DNA of 6,550 nt from an uncultured Chitinophagaceae bacterium (GCA_937919945.1 CALESY010000115.1:1-6550), one strand, 5' to 3'. Shown: positions 1 through 5,835, numbered from the stretch's first letter. The notes: generated from the letters alone by a model not told the origin. A program made the numbers and translations.

Positions 1-9
1 CGGGCTTCT

Positions 10-189
10 TTAATCTATCTTTCGGATGTTATGAGCATTCAACCACGTAGCAAACTCATTTACATCAGTAGTTTTGTATGTGATTACCTTACCTATTTTC
101 AGCAGAATAACGAAAACATCTACATGGTACTTGTATGCAGATAGCTCTTCAGCATGGTAATCGAAACCAGGAAACTTATTTGACAGCAT
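10..189 (-). CDS. small hypothetical protein, 59 aa
   Basis: A complete short reading frame runs from an ATG at 189 to a TAA at 10-12. The protein begins MLSNKFPGFDYHAEEL and ends NAHNIRKID. It has a mixed, soluble composition, with a short hydrophobic stretch (VDVFVILL, residues 23-30) too short to span a membrane, and no signal peptide. I do not recognise a family. The purine-rich AAGAGAGAT just before the ATG could help initiation, and AGGAG lies further up. It lies on the same strand as the Crp/Fnr gene but beyond a probable terminator, so it may be a separate unit with a structured leader. The amino-acid mix looks protein-like rather than random, but without homologues it could still be a chance ORF. 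Confidence 0.5.
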   Translation of the reverse strand: MLSNKFPGFDYHAEELSAYKYHVDVFVILLKIGKVITYKTTDVNEFATWLNAHNIRKID

Positions 190-209
190 ATATCTCTCTT
201 ATACTCCTG

Positions 210-226
210 CTGCGCTGAATGCGCAG
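210..226. repeat. small GC-rich hairpin, 6-bp stem
   Basis: CTGCGC (210-215) and GCGCAG (221-226) are perfect inverted copies around a 5-base loop, in otherwise AT-rich DNA. Read leftward, the hairpin sits about 20 bases before the ATG of the 59-aa ORF, where it could shape translation initiation. No U-run follows on the minus strand, so it is not a standard terminator there. Its role is unknown. Confidence 0.35.
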
Positions 227-234
227 TTTCAGAA

Positions 235-261
235 AAAATAATGCTATTATCCCTATAGCAT
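235..261 (-). terminator. probable intrinsic terminator of the Crp/Fnr gene
   Basis: Read on the minus strand, ATGCTAT (261-255), a 7-base loop and ATAGCAT (247-241) form a perfect 7-bp stem. It is followed directly by TATTTTTT, as expected for a factor-independent terminator. It lies about 63 bases after the regulator's stop codon. The stem is AT-rich, so strength is uncertain. Confidence 0.5.
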
Positions 262-303
262 CTAATCAATGCATAAAGGTCAAACTATATAGGCTAGAAT
301 CCA

Positions 304-317
304 TTGACCTGAATCAA
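304..317. promoter_or_regulatory. Fnr/Crp-like palindrome (TTGA-N6-TCAA)
   Basis: TTGACCTGAATCAA matches the FNR consensus TTGAT-N4-ATCAA at 9 of the 10 defined bases; only the fifth base of the left half differs. It lies 6 bp beyond the end of the adjacent Crp/Fnr gene and about 115 bp upstream of the 59-aa ORF. The match is visible in the sequence; that it is an operator is inference, since such a site can arise by chance in AT-rich DNA. Confidence 0.3.
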
Positions 318-323
318 TAAATA

Positions 324-944
324 CTACCTGCTAAATAACTCTGCAGACACTTCGGACACTCTTTTACTGATTCTTGCCCTGATACGGCTCAATGCTTCAG
401 GTGTTATACCAAGGTATGAGGCTACCATATATTGCGGAACACGGCGCACCAGATCAGGCTTCTCCTGTAATATTTTCAAATAACGTTGTTCGGGTGTTTC
501 TAACAACAACGATGCATTACGGTTAGATAGTATAATATACAACTGCTCAGCAACTAATCTGCCTACACGCTCGCTATCCGGTATATTATCATATGCATAT
601 TGCAGCCCATTGTAGTCTATGTCAACCAGTTCGCTATCCTCCAGTATATCTGTGTACATAAGCGATGGTGTACGCGACAAAAAGCTCTGATAATTTGAGA
701 AACAGGAATCTTCTACAAAAAAGTTGGTAGTTATTTCTCTGCCATCTACCAGATAGTAGCTGCGCACCAAACCGTAATTGATAAAAGAAACAGTATTGCA
801 TACCTCTCCGGGCTTTAGTATGCAGTCGCCTTTCTTATACTGTTTTACAATTAGTTTTTGTTCAAAATTTGCCCAGTTTTCTTCGTTCAGGCTCGGCCAT
901 AAAGAAAAGTAAAATGTCTTTACCTTCTCGTACTTATCCCCCAT
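324..944 (-). CDS. Crp/Fnr-family transcriptional regulator
   Basis: This 206-residue protein has the family's layout. An N-terminal cyclic-nucleotide-binding-like beta-barrel (about 20-115) is followed by a long dimerisation helix (about 122-150) and a C-terminal winged helix-turn-helix (about 150-205). The DNA-binding part reads PQYMVASYLGITPEALSRI. Its recognition helix carries E183, S186 and R187 in the E-x-x-S-R pattern that FNR uses to contact TTGAT half-sites. The barrel lacks the GE-to-R phosphate-binding motif of cAMP-binding CRP. There are only three cysteines (41, 49, 81), and they are not in the FNR iron-sulphur arrangement, so the ligand, if any, is unknown. It is transcribed divergently from the OmpA-like gene across a 195-bp gap. 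No convincing TAnnTTTG box is visible for it there. The family call is firm; target genes are unknown. Confidence 0.93.
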   Translation of the reverse strand: MGDKYEKVKTFYFSLWPSLNEENWANFEQKLIVKQYKKGDCILKPGEVCNTVSFINYGLVRSYYLVDGREITTNFFVEDSCFSNYQSFLSRTPSLMYTDILEDSELVDIDYNGLQYAYDNIPDSERVGRLVAEQLYIILSNRNASLLLETPEQRYLKILQEKPDLVRRVPQYMVASYLGITPEALSRIRARISKRVSEVSAELFSR

Positions 945-1031
945 GTTATGCTATTTTGATATTCTCTCTCTTACTGCAACATATCAATGACACAACTTAT
1001 TTGGCAATTTACAATAAACAAGTGTTATAAA

Positions 1032-1046
1032 AAAAGCTTTGCTTTT
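1032..1046. repeat. short AT-rich inverted repeat between divergent genes
   Basis: AAAAGC (1032-1037) and GCTTTT (1041-1046) form a perfect 6-bp inverted repeat with a 3-base loop. It is near the middle of the 195-bp gap (945-1139) between the divergent Crp/Fnr and OmpA-like genes. It could be a regulator site or a fortuitous AT-rich palindrome. Apart from this and the promoter box at 1116-1123, the gap shows nothing recognisable. Confidence 0.2.
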
Positions 1047-1115
1047 AATGTGAAGAACTAATACTACAATATAATATCCCCCTGAATATCACCTGACAAT
1101 CAATGTGTTAATTTA

Positions 1116-1123
1116 TATTTTTG
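1116..1123 (+). promoter_or_regulatory. Bacteroidota -7 box (TATTTTTG) for the OmpA-like gene
   Basis: TATTTTTG matches TAnnTTTG exactly and lies 16 bases before the ATG at 1140, giving a leader of roughly 10 bases. The expected -33 TTTG is replaced at about the right distance by CCTG (1092-1095), so upstream support is weak. Confidence 0.4.
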
Positions 1124-1139
1124 AGTAATAATTGATTTT

Positions 1140-1979
1140 ATGCGTTATTTTTTCTCAGCACTTCTCATCATTACAGGTTTGCATGTCCATTGTAAACAGG
1201 CTGACACTATCAAATTATACTATCCTATTAATGTAGCTACATTACCAACGGCTTCTATCCGTAGTATAGATTCCTTGATATACTTGGATATATTAAGACC
1301 TGGTAAAAAAATAGGCATACTTGGCTACGCTGATTATTTAGGTAGTGCAGAGTCGAACATCACTTTATCGGAAGCACGTGCCAATAATGTGAAAGCCTAC
1401 CTGCTACGTATGGGTATTCGAGAAGATGACATACAAATAGTAATAGGTCGTGGCGAGGTGAGCCGTACCGATACTACGAGTAAAGAAGGCAATGCTACAG
1501 ACAGGCGTGTAGATATTATACCAGGGGGCTTTAAGGTATTGCCTAAGCCGCCTGTAAAACCCGTACCATTACCCCCAGCAGTAACAGCTATTGCCCAGGT
1601 AAAAAAAGATGAAACATTACGCCTAAAAAAAATATTCTTTTACCCGGGAAGCCACCGTATACGAGAAGAAAGCCTGCCATATGTAGATACCCTATACATG
1701 GCTATGAAAACGTACCCTACGCTGAAAATAAGAATTGAAGGACATATATGCTGCCTGACAGCTAAAAATACAGACGGCTATGATTATGATACACAAGATT
1801 TCAGGTTATCTGAAAACAGGGCTAAAGAGATATACGATATACTGGCAGACAAAGGCATAGACGAAGAACGTATGCAATACAAAGGCTTTGGCAAAACGAA
1901 GCCATTAGCATGGCCCGAAAGAACGGAAGAAGACGAAAACAATAACAGGCGTGTGGAGATAAGGGTGTTGGAGAAATAG
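1140..1979 (+). CDS. exported protein with two tandem OmpA-like domains
   Basis: This 279-residue protein starts with a hydrophobic signal sequence (about 1-18, RYFFSALLIITGL). Cys18 is preceded by HVH, a poor lipobox, so lipidation is uncertain. Domain 1 (about 25-127) has D65 and R80 (LSEARA) at the 15-residue spacing used by OmpA-family domains to grip diaminopimelate of peptidoglycan, and ends with DRRVDI. A proline-rich linker (about 133-147) follows. Domain 2 (about 160-278) has LSENRA (R227) and ends NNRRVEI, but reads GHICC where the aspartate is expected. Its insert with YDYDTQDF resembles a Bacteroidota subgroup with GH-x-CC and a longer loop, from memory. The likely role is anchoring or sensing at the periplasmic cell wall. 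There is no beta-barrel. The next gene follows after 9 bp. Confidence 0.88.
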   Translation: MRYFFSALLIITGLHVHCKQADTIKLYYPINVATLPTASIRSIDSLIYLDILRPGKKIGILGYADYLGSAESNITLSEARANNVKAYLLRMGIREDDIQIVIGRGEVSRTDTTSKEGNATDRRVDIIPGGFKVLPKPPVKPVPLPPAVTAIAQVKKDETLRLKKIFFYPGSHRIREESLPYVDTLYMAMKTYPTLKIRIEGHICCLTAKNTDGYDYDTQDFRLSENRAKEIYDILADKGIDEERMQYKGFGKTKPLAWPERTEEDENNNRRVEIRVLEK

Positions 1980-1988
1980 TATCATAAA

Positions 1989-2681
1989 ATGAAAATAAAT
2001 GATGAATTAAGAAATAGAATCGGGATCGCACTTAACGAGGCGATTTTACTTGGAGTTGAATTCAATCGAGAGAAAAATACAGTCGGTTGTTCATTCTCAT
2101 TGGTTGCTATGGATCAAGACGAAAATGTCCCAGAAGACAACCGTCTATTATTCATTTTCAAACCAGTTGGACGATTTGTTGCATCATATAGAAAGAAGAA
2201 CCTTGAAGATGAAAAATCAATAATAGAAAAGTTTGAACCAGAAAGCATATTAGAGGTTATTAAAAAATTCAAGGGGCTTCCAATTTATGGTTGGGATTTT
2301 ATTAACAGAGGAGATGAAGATTACAATACTTGGAAAGAACTTTTGAGTTTCGACTATTCGACGATTAATGTTAGCGGAATGACAAATACAATTGATTTAT
2401 TCCAAGATGGGCTTAATGAATATATTGATATTAGAGTTTGGTTTGATGACTTTGAAATTTTTACTCCTAAATATGAACCCGTACGATTAGAACAATTTTT
2501 AGAAAACGGGAAGCGTGGTTGGGATGCAATTTACGCAAACAATCATAAGATGAATAATTATGGCATCATTCCAGCAACGATTGAAAACAAACAAAATCTT
2601 AAAAAAACATTTGCGGGCTTACAAGGCAGGCAGCCACTTAAAAGCTTGTGGGCGAAATTAAAAAGCATATTCAAATACTAA
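1989..2681 (+). CDS. uncharacterised 230-aa protein, compositionally distinct
   Basis: I do not recognise a family. The protein is predicted to be soluble, with no signal peptide or membrane helix. It begins with a likely helix (DELRNRIGIALNEAIL, residues 5-20). The middle is rich in acidic and aromatic residues: PIYGWDF at 98-104, YIDIRVWFDDFEIF at 145-158 and GWDAIYANN at 177-185. The tail is basic (about 202-230, ending LKSIFKY). It starts 9 bp after the OmpA-like gene, so co-transcription is likely. Its codon use is unlike its neighbours: isoleucine is 13 ATT, 3 ATC and 5 ATA, and leucine CTG is absent. rlmH nearby uses 10 ATA and 1 ATT. This suggests recent acquisition. The open frame, start position and protein-like composition support a real gene; function is unknown. 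Confidence 0.8.
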   Translation: MKINDELRNRIGIALNEAILLGVEFNREKNTVGCSFSLVAMDQDENVPEDNRLLFIFKPVGRFVASYRKKNLEDEKSIIEKFEPESILEVIKKFKGLPIYGWDFINRGDEDYNTWKELLSFDYSTINVSGMTNTIDLFQDGLNEYIDIRVWFDDFEIFTPKYEPVRLEQFLENGKRGWDAIYANNHKMNNYGIIPATIENKQNLKKTFAGLQGRQPLKSLWAKLKSIFKY

Positions 2682-2687
2682 CCATTC

Positions 2688-2710
2688 CTATTGTTCCTTA
2701 GAAACAATAG
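2688..2710. repeat. inverted repeat after the 230-aa gene
   Basis: CTATTGTTC (2688-2696) pairs with GAAACAATAG (2701-2710) around a 4-base loop: a 9-bp stem with one bulged A. It starts 6 bases after the stop codon at 2681. It could be a weak terminator, since CTTTG rather than a clean T-run follows, or an operator, since it overlaps the TAGCTTTG box. Confidence 0.4.
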
Positions 2711-2715
2711 CTTTG
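2708..2715 (+). promoter_or_regulatory. candidate -7 box (TAGCTTTG) for a small RNA
   Basis: TAGCTTTG matches TAnnTTTG exactly. A TTG at 2691-2693 lies 14 bases upstream, shorter than the usual 17-23, so the -33 support is weak. No coding region follows on this strand before the terminator at 2849-2878, so if active it would drive a non-coding transcript starting near 2720. Confidence 0.3.
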
Positions 2716-2719
2716 TAGC

Positions 2720-2878
2720 TAAGATTAGATAAACACAATATACAGGCAAACTTTGTGCAACCCCTATGGAGTTGAATGTTTAGATTTGCATACTTACTAC
2801 AAAGCTTTTGCCCCATGAGGCAGAAATGCATTAGCTTAATCTAAAAATAAAAACGCCACTCAATAAGTGGCGTTTTTT
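2720..2878 (+). ncRNA. candidate structured small RNA, about 160 nt
   Basis: This non-coding stretch is bounded by a TAGCTTTG promoter-like box and a strong terminator. Long-range pairing is visible. TTAGAT (2725-2730) can pair with ATCTAA (2839-2844). GGCAAA plus CTTTGTG (2745-2757) can pair with 2798-2812, leaving a 2-base bulge at 2805-2806. Between them, CAAC (2758-2761 region) and GTTG (about 2771-2774) form an inner hairpin. The strand TTTTGCC (2806-2812) can instead pair with GGCAGAA (2819-2825), giving two mutually exclusive folds. No long reading frame is present. Start and end are inferred. It matches no RNA family I can name; a 6S-like RNA is one possibility given the long rod-like closing. 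It could also be unremarkable spacer. Confidence 0.3.
2849..2878. terminator. strong bidirectional intrinsic terminator
   Basis: AAAAACGCCACT (2849-2860) and its perfect complement (2866-2877) form a 12-bp stem around a 5-base loop, with T-rich tracts on the 3' side in either direction. It ends 3 bases beyond the tRNA's 3' end, so it terminates the leftward tRNA transcript. It would equally stop rightward transcription from the candidate small RNA or the 230-aa gene. Confidence 0.85.
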
Positions 2879-2880
2879 AG

Positions 2881-2954
2881 TGACCTCGTCAGGATTCAAA
2901 CCTGAAACCTTTTGATCCGTAGTCAAATGCTCTATTCAGTTGAGCTACGAGGCC
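2881..2954 (-). tRNA. tRNA-Arg(ACG)
   Basis: The 74-nt gene folds as a full cloverleaf. The acceptor GGCCTCG pairs with CGAGGTC, with a G2-U71 wobble. The D stem is GCTC/GAGC. The anticodon arm is TTTGA-CTACGGA-TCAAA with anticodon ACG, which reads CGN arginine codons (A34 is normally converted to inosine). The variable loop is AGGTT and the T arm is TCAGG-TTTGAAT-CCTGA. The discriminator is A and the CCA end is not encoded, so it must be added by nucleotidyltransferase. Two tertiary contacts are altered relative to the common form: A15 faces U48, and A19 faces U56 instead of G19-C56. The spacing and loop sizes match those of E. coli tRNA-Arg(ACG). Confidence 0.96.
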
Positions 2955-2979
2955 ATTCCTTTTTTTGTATTTGGGATTG

Positions 2980-3010
2980 CAAAGATAGGGCAAATGCCAG
3001 ATTTTACAAA
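2980..3010 (-). promoter_or_regulatory. Bacteroidota-type promoter of tRNA-Arg
   Basis: On the minus strand TATCTTTG (2987-2980) matches TAnnTTTG exactly, and TTTG (3010-3007) lies 19 bases upstream as the -33 element, an ideal spacing. It would start transcription about 20 bases before the tRNA's 5' end. The box lies in the 134-bp gap (2955-3088) between the divergent tRNA and rlmH. Confidence 0.7.
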
Positions 3011-3088
3011 TAGTTTTTTCGCGAAGATGTATCCTATAGCTGAAAACAGCAAGGAATATGGTATTTTGGCAGTTTACAGGCAAACGGT

Positions 3089-3562
3089 ATGCATATAGAA
3101 ATATGGTCGGTAGGCAAGGAAAATGAGGCTTTTATAGCCGATGGACTGGCGCACTATTTTAAGAAGATAAAGCCTTATAACAGTATAGAATTAGTAATAC
3201 TGCAAACACCCAAAAAAGCAGCCACTACAGATATTGAAAAAACAAAACTGCAAGAAGAAGAATTGATACTGAAACGTTTGCAACCACAACACCACCTTGT
3301 ATTGCTGGATGAAAGGGGTAAGTTGTTATCTTCACCGCAATTGGCGCAACAGTTTCAGCAGATGATGAACCAAGGCGTAAAAACAATGGTACTGCTGATA
3401 GGTGGCGCTTATGGTGTTACTGATAAAGTCAAGCAAGAAGCTAAACAGGTATGGTCTTTATCGAGCCTTGTATTTCCACACCAGATGGTGAGGCTGATAC
3501 TGGCAGAACAGGTATATAGAGCTTTCAGCATACTCAACAATTCGCCCTATCATCACTCATAA
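3089..3562 (+). CDS. rlmH: 23S rRNA (pseudouridine-1915-N3)-methyltransferase RlmH
   Basis: RlmH methylates N3 of pseudouridine 1915 in helix 69 of 23S rRNA, using S-adenosylmethionine, on assembled 70S ribosomes. The 157-residue length matches the family (about 155). This is a SPOUT-fold enzyme, and its knot-forming C-terminal half carries the conserved landmarks. These are LDERG (73-77), LLIGGAYG (102-109) in the cofactor loop, the SLSSLVFPHQMVRLILAEQVYRA block (123-145; HQMVR 131-135, AEQVYRA 139-145), and the terminal PYHH (153-156) that serves in substrate binding. The ATG at 3089 leaves the expected N-terminus (MHIEIWSVGK). A rhomboid gene follows after 33 bp on the same strand and is probably co-transcribed. 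No clean promoter is visible upstream; the best candidate is TATTTTG, one base short of consensus. Confidence 0.96.
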   Translation: MHIEIWSVGKENEAFIADGLAHYFKKIKPYNSIELVILQTPKKAATTDIEKTKLQEEELILKRLQPQHHLVLLDERGKLLSSPQLAQQFQQMMNQGVKTMVLLIGGAYGVTDKVKQEAKQVWSLSSLVFPHQMVRLILAEQVYRAFSILNNSPYHHS

Positions 3563-3595
3563 ATAATATAACTTAGCTGCTTCAATAGCATACAA

Positions 3596-4201
3596 ATGTC
3601 TTACTCCATCATATTTGTAATAATAACGGTTGTTGTATCTCTGGCTGCATTCAACAACAGCAACCTGTTAAACAAATTGATACTGTGGCCTGCTGGCATG
3701 GATAACCCGAATGAATATTACAGACTGCTTAGTTGCGGGTTTATTCATGCAGACTATATGCATCTTGCTTTCAACATGCTGGCATTATACATGTTCGGAC
3801 AACAGGTAGAGGCTTATTATAGCTATATAGGGCATGCACAGTTATTCCCGGTTTTATACCTTACAGGTATCATTGCCAGTTCGCTACCTTCTTACGCCAA
3901 GCAGAAAAACAATAGCTACTACCGCTCGTTGGGTGCTTCGGGTGGCGTATCGGCAGTATTGTTTGCGTTTGTATATTTTGCCCCTTGGCAAATAATCTAT
4001 GTATTTATTTTTCCAGTACCAGGTATTGTTGCAGCCATCGCATACCTTGTGTATTCAGCCTATATGAGTAAAAAAGGTGCAGATAACATCGGGCATGATG
4101 CACATTTATGGGGAGCAGTATTCGGGTTCTTATTTACATTGCTGTTTGACCCTACACATGGTAGAATTTTCTTTCAGCAACTAATAAATCCGTCTTTTTA
4201 A
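3596..4201 (+). CDS. rhomboid family intramembrane serine protease
   Basis: This 201-residue membrane protein has about six hydrophobic helices and the rhomboid signature. HADYMHLAFNM (51-61) supplies the oxyanion residues H56 and N60. GASGG (113-117) holds the nucleophile S115. HLWGAVFG (170-177) holds the catalytic partner H170 in the last helix. Members cleave single-pass membrane substrates within the bilayer; the substrate here cannot be told. It is a minimal rhomboid without added zinc-finger or cytosolic domains. The only extra is a longer polar loop around 101-110 (AKQKNNSYYR). It follows rlmH by 33 bp. Its last 50 bases overlap, on the opposite strand, the end of tilS. All key residues are present, so it is predicted to be active. 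Confidence 0.93.
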   Translation: MSYSIIFVIITVVVSLAAFNNSNLLNKLILWPAGMDNPNEYYRLLSCGFIHADYMHLAFNMLALYMFGQQVEAYYSYIGHAQLFPVLYLTGIIASSLPSYAKQKNNSYYRSLGASGGVSAVLFAFVYFAPWQIIYVFIFPVPGIVAAIAYLVYSAYMSKKGADNIGHDAHLWGAVFGFLFTLLFDPTHGRIFFQQLINPSF

Positions 4202-5519
4202 TAATCAGTACATTATTTGTACCCTCTATATTAACCTTAAAGCGTTCATCAAGGCGTAGCCCTACTACCCATACTATACGTTTATCGCTTTCTAATACCC
4301 AGATGTGTTCTTTTTCATGCAGGGGTATTTTATTATCTATCAATAGCTTACTAAGTTTCTTCTTCTTCATACCCATACCCAGCGGATAAAAATAGTCGCC
4401 CTGTTTCCATTTTCGGAGTATGAGTGGGAATGTGAGTTTATCTGCATTGATGTAGGCAGTAGCTGCATCTTGGGTTATGCGCTTTCCATCATCCTGTACC
4501 TCAAACTTAAACCGGCTTTTTTCTGTATGAACGACACAAGGCACTGCTTCTATTTGTATAAAATCTGTAGCTGATGTTTGTTTTGTTGTCACAATCAGAA
4601 AATCTCTGTTGCGGATGATGCTATATGTAACACTATCTACCCGTTTACCTGTTTCGGCATCCAGCAAGCGCACAATATCGGGTACTTGTGCCGATGAAAA
4701 ACCAAACGGACGAAACAACTCGTAACAAAGCGTATGCAATGCCTCTCGCTTTTGCAGTTTGCGGACGGCTATATAATAATCATTACCACGCTGCTCAATG
4801 AGTTTTTTTCGTTCGTACTGCAAGGCTTTTCTGTATAACAGCTCAGCTTCTGCAAAACGGGTGATGCTTTCATTTACCTGCACAACTGCATCTTTAAACC
4901 ATTCTTCAACCACAGGTACTATATGATGGCGTACAGCATTGCGTAAATAGTTGTCCGTTGCATTAGAAGCATCATCCCTATAAGCAATATTATGTACAGA
5001 AATAAATGTTTCTATTTCCTTCTTAGTAGCAAATAGCAGCGGTCGTATTATTTTTTCATTCATCACAGGTATACCATGCAAACCAGCTATGCCCGTGCCT
5101 TTAAACAGATTCATCAGCAAGGTTTCTACATTGTCATTCGCATGGTGTGCTGTAGCAATATGGCTATAACCTTGTGCATTGCGTATTTGTTCCAACCACT
5201 CATACCGTAATAATCTTGCTGTTTCTTGTACACCCATCCCCCACTCCCCCATCTTTTGTTTTGTATCAAAAAATGTGTGATGAAAGATGATATTATTTAT
5301 AAAACACCAATTTCTAACCAACTGTTCATCTTTATCTGCTTCCTCACCTCGCAGCTGAAAATTGCAATGTGCAATGGCAAACGATAGGCCAGCATTGAGA
5401 AAAAGATGTGCCATGGTCATAGAGTCGCTACCGCCACTCACAGCCAACAGTATAGTTTGTTGCCTGTCTGCAAAAGCCTTAGCTTCCCAATTCTGTATGA
5501 ACTTATCTTGCAGGTTCAT
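4152..5519 (-). CDS. tilS: tRNA(Ile)-lysidine synthase TilS
   Basis: TilS uses ATP and lysine to convert C34 of the CAU-anticodon tRNA-Ile to lysidine, so that it reads AUA rather than AUG. The job is essential, and matters here because neighbouring genes use ATA heavily. The 455-residue protein has the N-terminal PP-loop ATPase domain (about 22-205) with SGGSDS at 28-33. AHCNFQLRGEEADKDE follows at about 50-65 and ATAHHANDNVET at about 122-133. A middle TilS domain (about 215-300) follows. The C-terminal domain (about 365-440) contains LRKWKQGDYFYPLGM and KLSKLLIDNKIP. The N in HHAND replaces the usual D; from memory this is common in Bacteroidota. It lies one base after the TPR gene's stop, indicating translational coupling. 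Its 3' end overlaps the convergent rhomboid gene by 50 bp. Confidence 0.96.
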   Translation of the reverse strand: MNLQDKFIQNWEAKAFADRQQTILLAVSGGSDSMTMAHLFLNAGLSFAIAHCNFQLRGEEADKDEQLVRNWCFINNIIFHHTFFDTKQKMGEWGMGVQETARLLRYEWLEQIRNAQGYSHIATAHHANDNVETLLMNLFKGTGIAGLHGIPVMNEKIIRPLLFATKKEIETFISVHNIAYRDDASNATDNYLRNAVRHHIVPVVEEWFKDAVVQVNESITRFAEAELLYRKALQYERKKLIEQRGNDYYIAVRKLQKREALHTLCYELFRPFGFSSAQVPDIVRLLDAETGKRVDSVTYSIIRNRDFLIVTTKQTSATDFIQIEAVPCVVHTEKSRFKFEVQDDGKRITQDAATAYINADKLTFPLILRKWKQGDYFYPLGMGMKKKKLSKLLIDNKIPLHEKEHIWVLESDKRIVWVVGLRLDERFKVNIEGTNNVLIIKKTDLLVAERKFYHV

Positions 5520-5520
5520 G

Positions 5521-5835
5521 TCAATATACTAAATCTTCGTATGCGCTTTGCAATTCGTTATAACTATGAGTGTCACCCGCTGCTTTGGCAGCATGCATAC
5601 CTTTCTCATATATTTTGATGGCAGTATCTGTATCATCCAAACGCTCCAGCAACTTAGCAAGATGATAATAGGTAGCTACATAACTTGCATCGTGCGTTAA
5701 GTTTTTATAAAACAGCGTCTTCGCTATAGCGTCATCTCCCAGCTTGATATGTTCTAATGCCAATGCATGATTCAGAAAACAATCATCTGGGCTTTCTTGC
5801 AGGAAAGTTTTCAATTTTTCAATACGCTCGTTCAT
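5521..5835 (-). CDS. small tetratricopeptide-repeat protein
   Basis: The ATG at 5835 gives 104 residues. A TTG two codons further up (5841) is possible but less likely. The protein is nearly all helical, with two to three degenerate TPR units: about 14-43 (DDCFLNHALALEHIKLGD), about 48-78 (ASYVATYYHLAKLLERLDD) and a third from the IYEKGMHAAKAAGD segment onward. It has no signal peptide or membrane segment, so it is probably a cytosolic adaptor; the partner is unknown. Its TGA is one base from the ATG of tilS, so the two are almost surely translated from one mRNA. That suggests, but does not show, a link to tRNA modification. Confidence 0.85.
   Translation of the reverse strand: MNERIEKLKTFLQESPDDCFLNHALALEHIKLGDDAIAKTLFYKNLTHDASYVATYYHLAKLLERLDDTDTAIKIYEKGMHAAKAAGDTHSYNELQSAYEDLVY

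Noticed and set aside
1822..2031. Leftward open frame spanning the end of the OmpA-like gene and the start of the 230-aa gene
   Set aside because: Antisense to two better-supported genes, with low-complexity cysteine- and leucine-rich composition.
2881..2954. The tRNA gene as an integration (att) site for a mobile element
   Set aside because: tRNA-Arg genes often serve so, but there is no integrase and no repeated copy of the tRNA 3' end within the window.
3062..3068. TATTTTG as the rlmH promoter box
   Set aside because: One base shorter than TAnnTTTG and no -33 TTTG at the right spacing; too weak to list.
2889..3083. Leftward 64-codon open frame across the tRNA and its promoter
   Set aside because: Its end reads through the tRNA-Arg gene itself and its start covers the tRNA promoter, so it is a chance frame.
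5406..5618. Rightward open frame over the tilS/TPR junction
   Set aside because: Antisense to the PP-loop coding region of tilS and the TPR gene; no initiation signal and non-protein-like composition.
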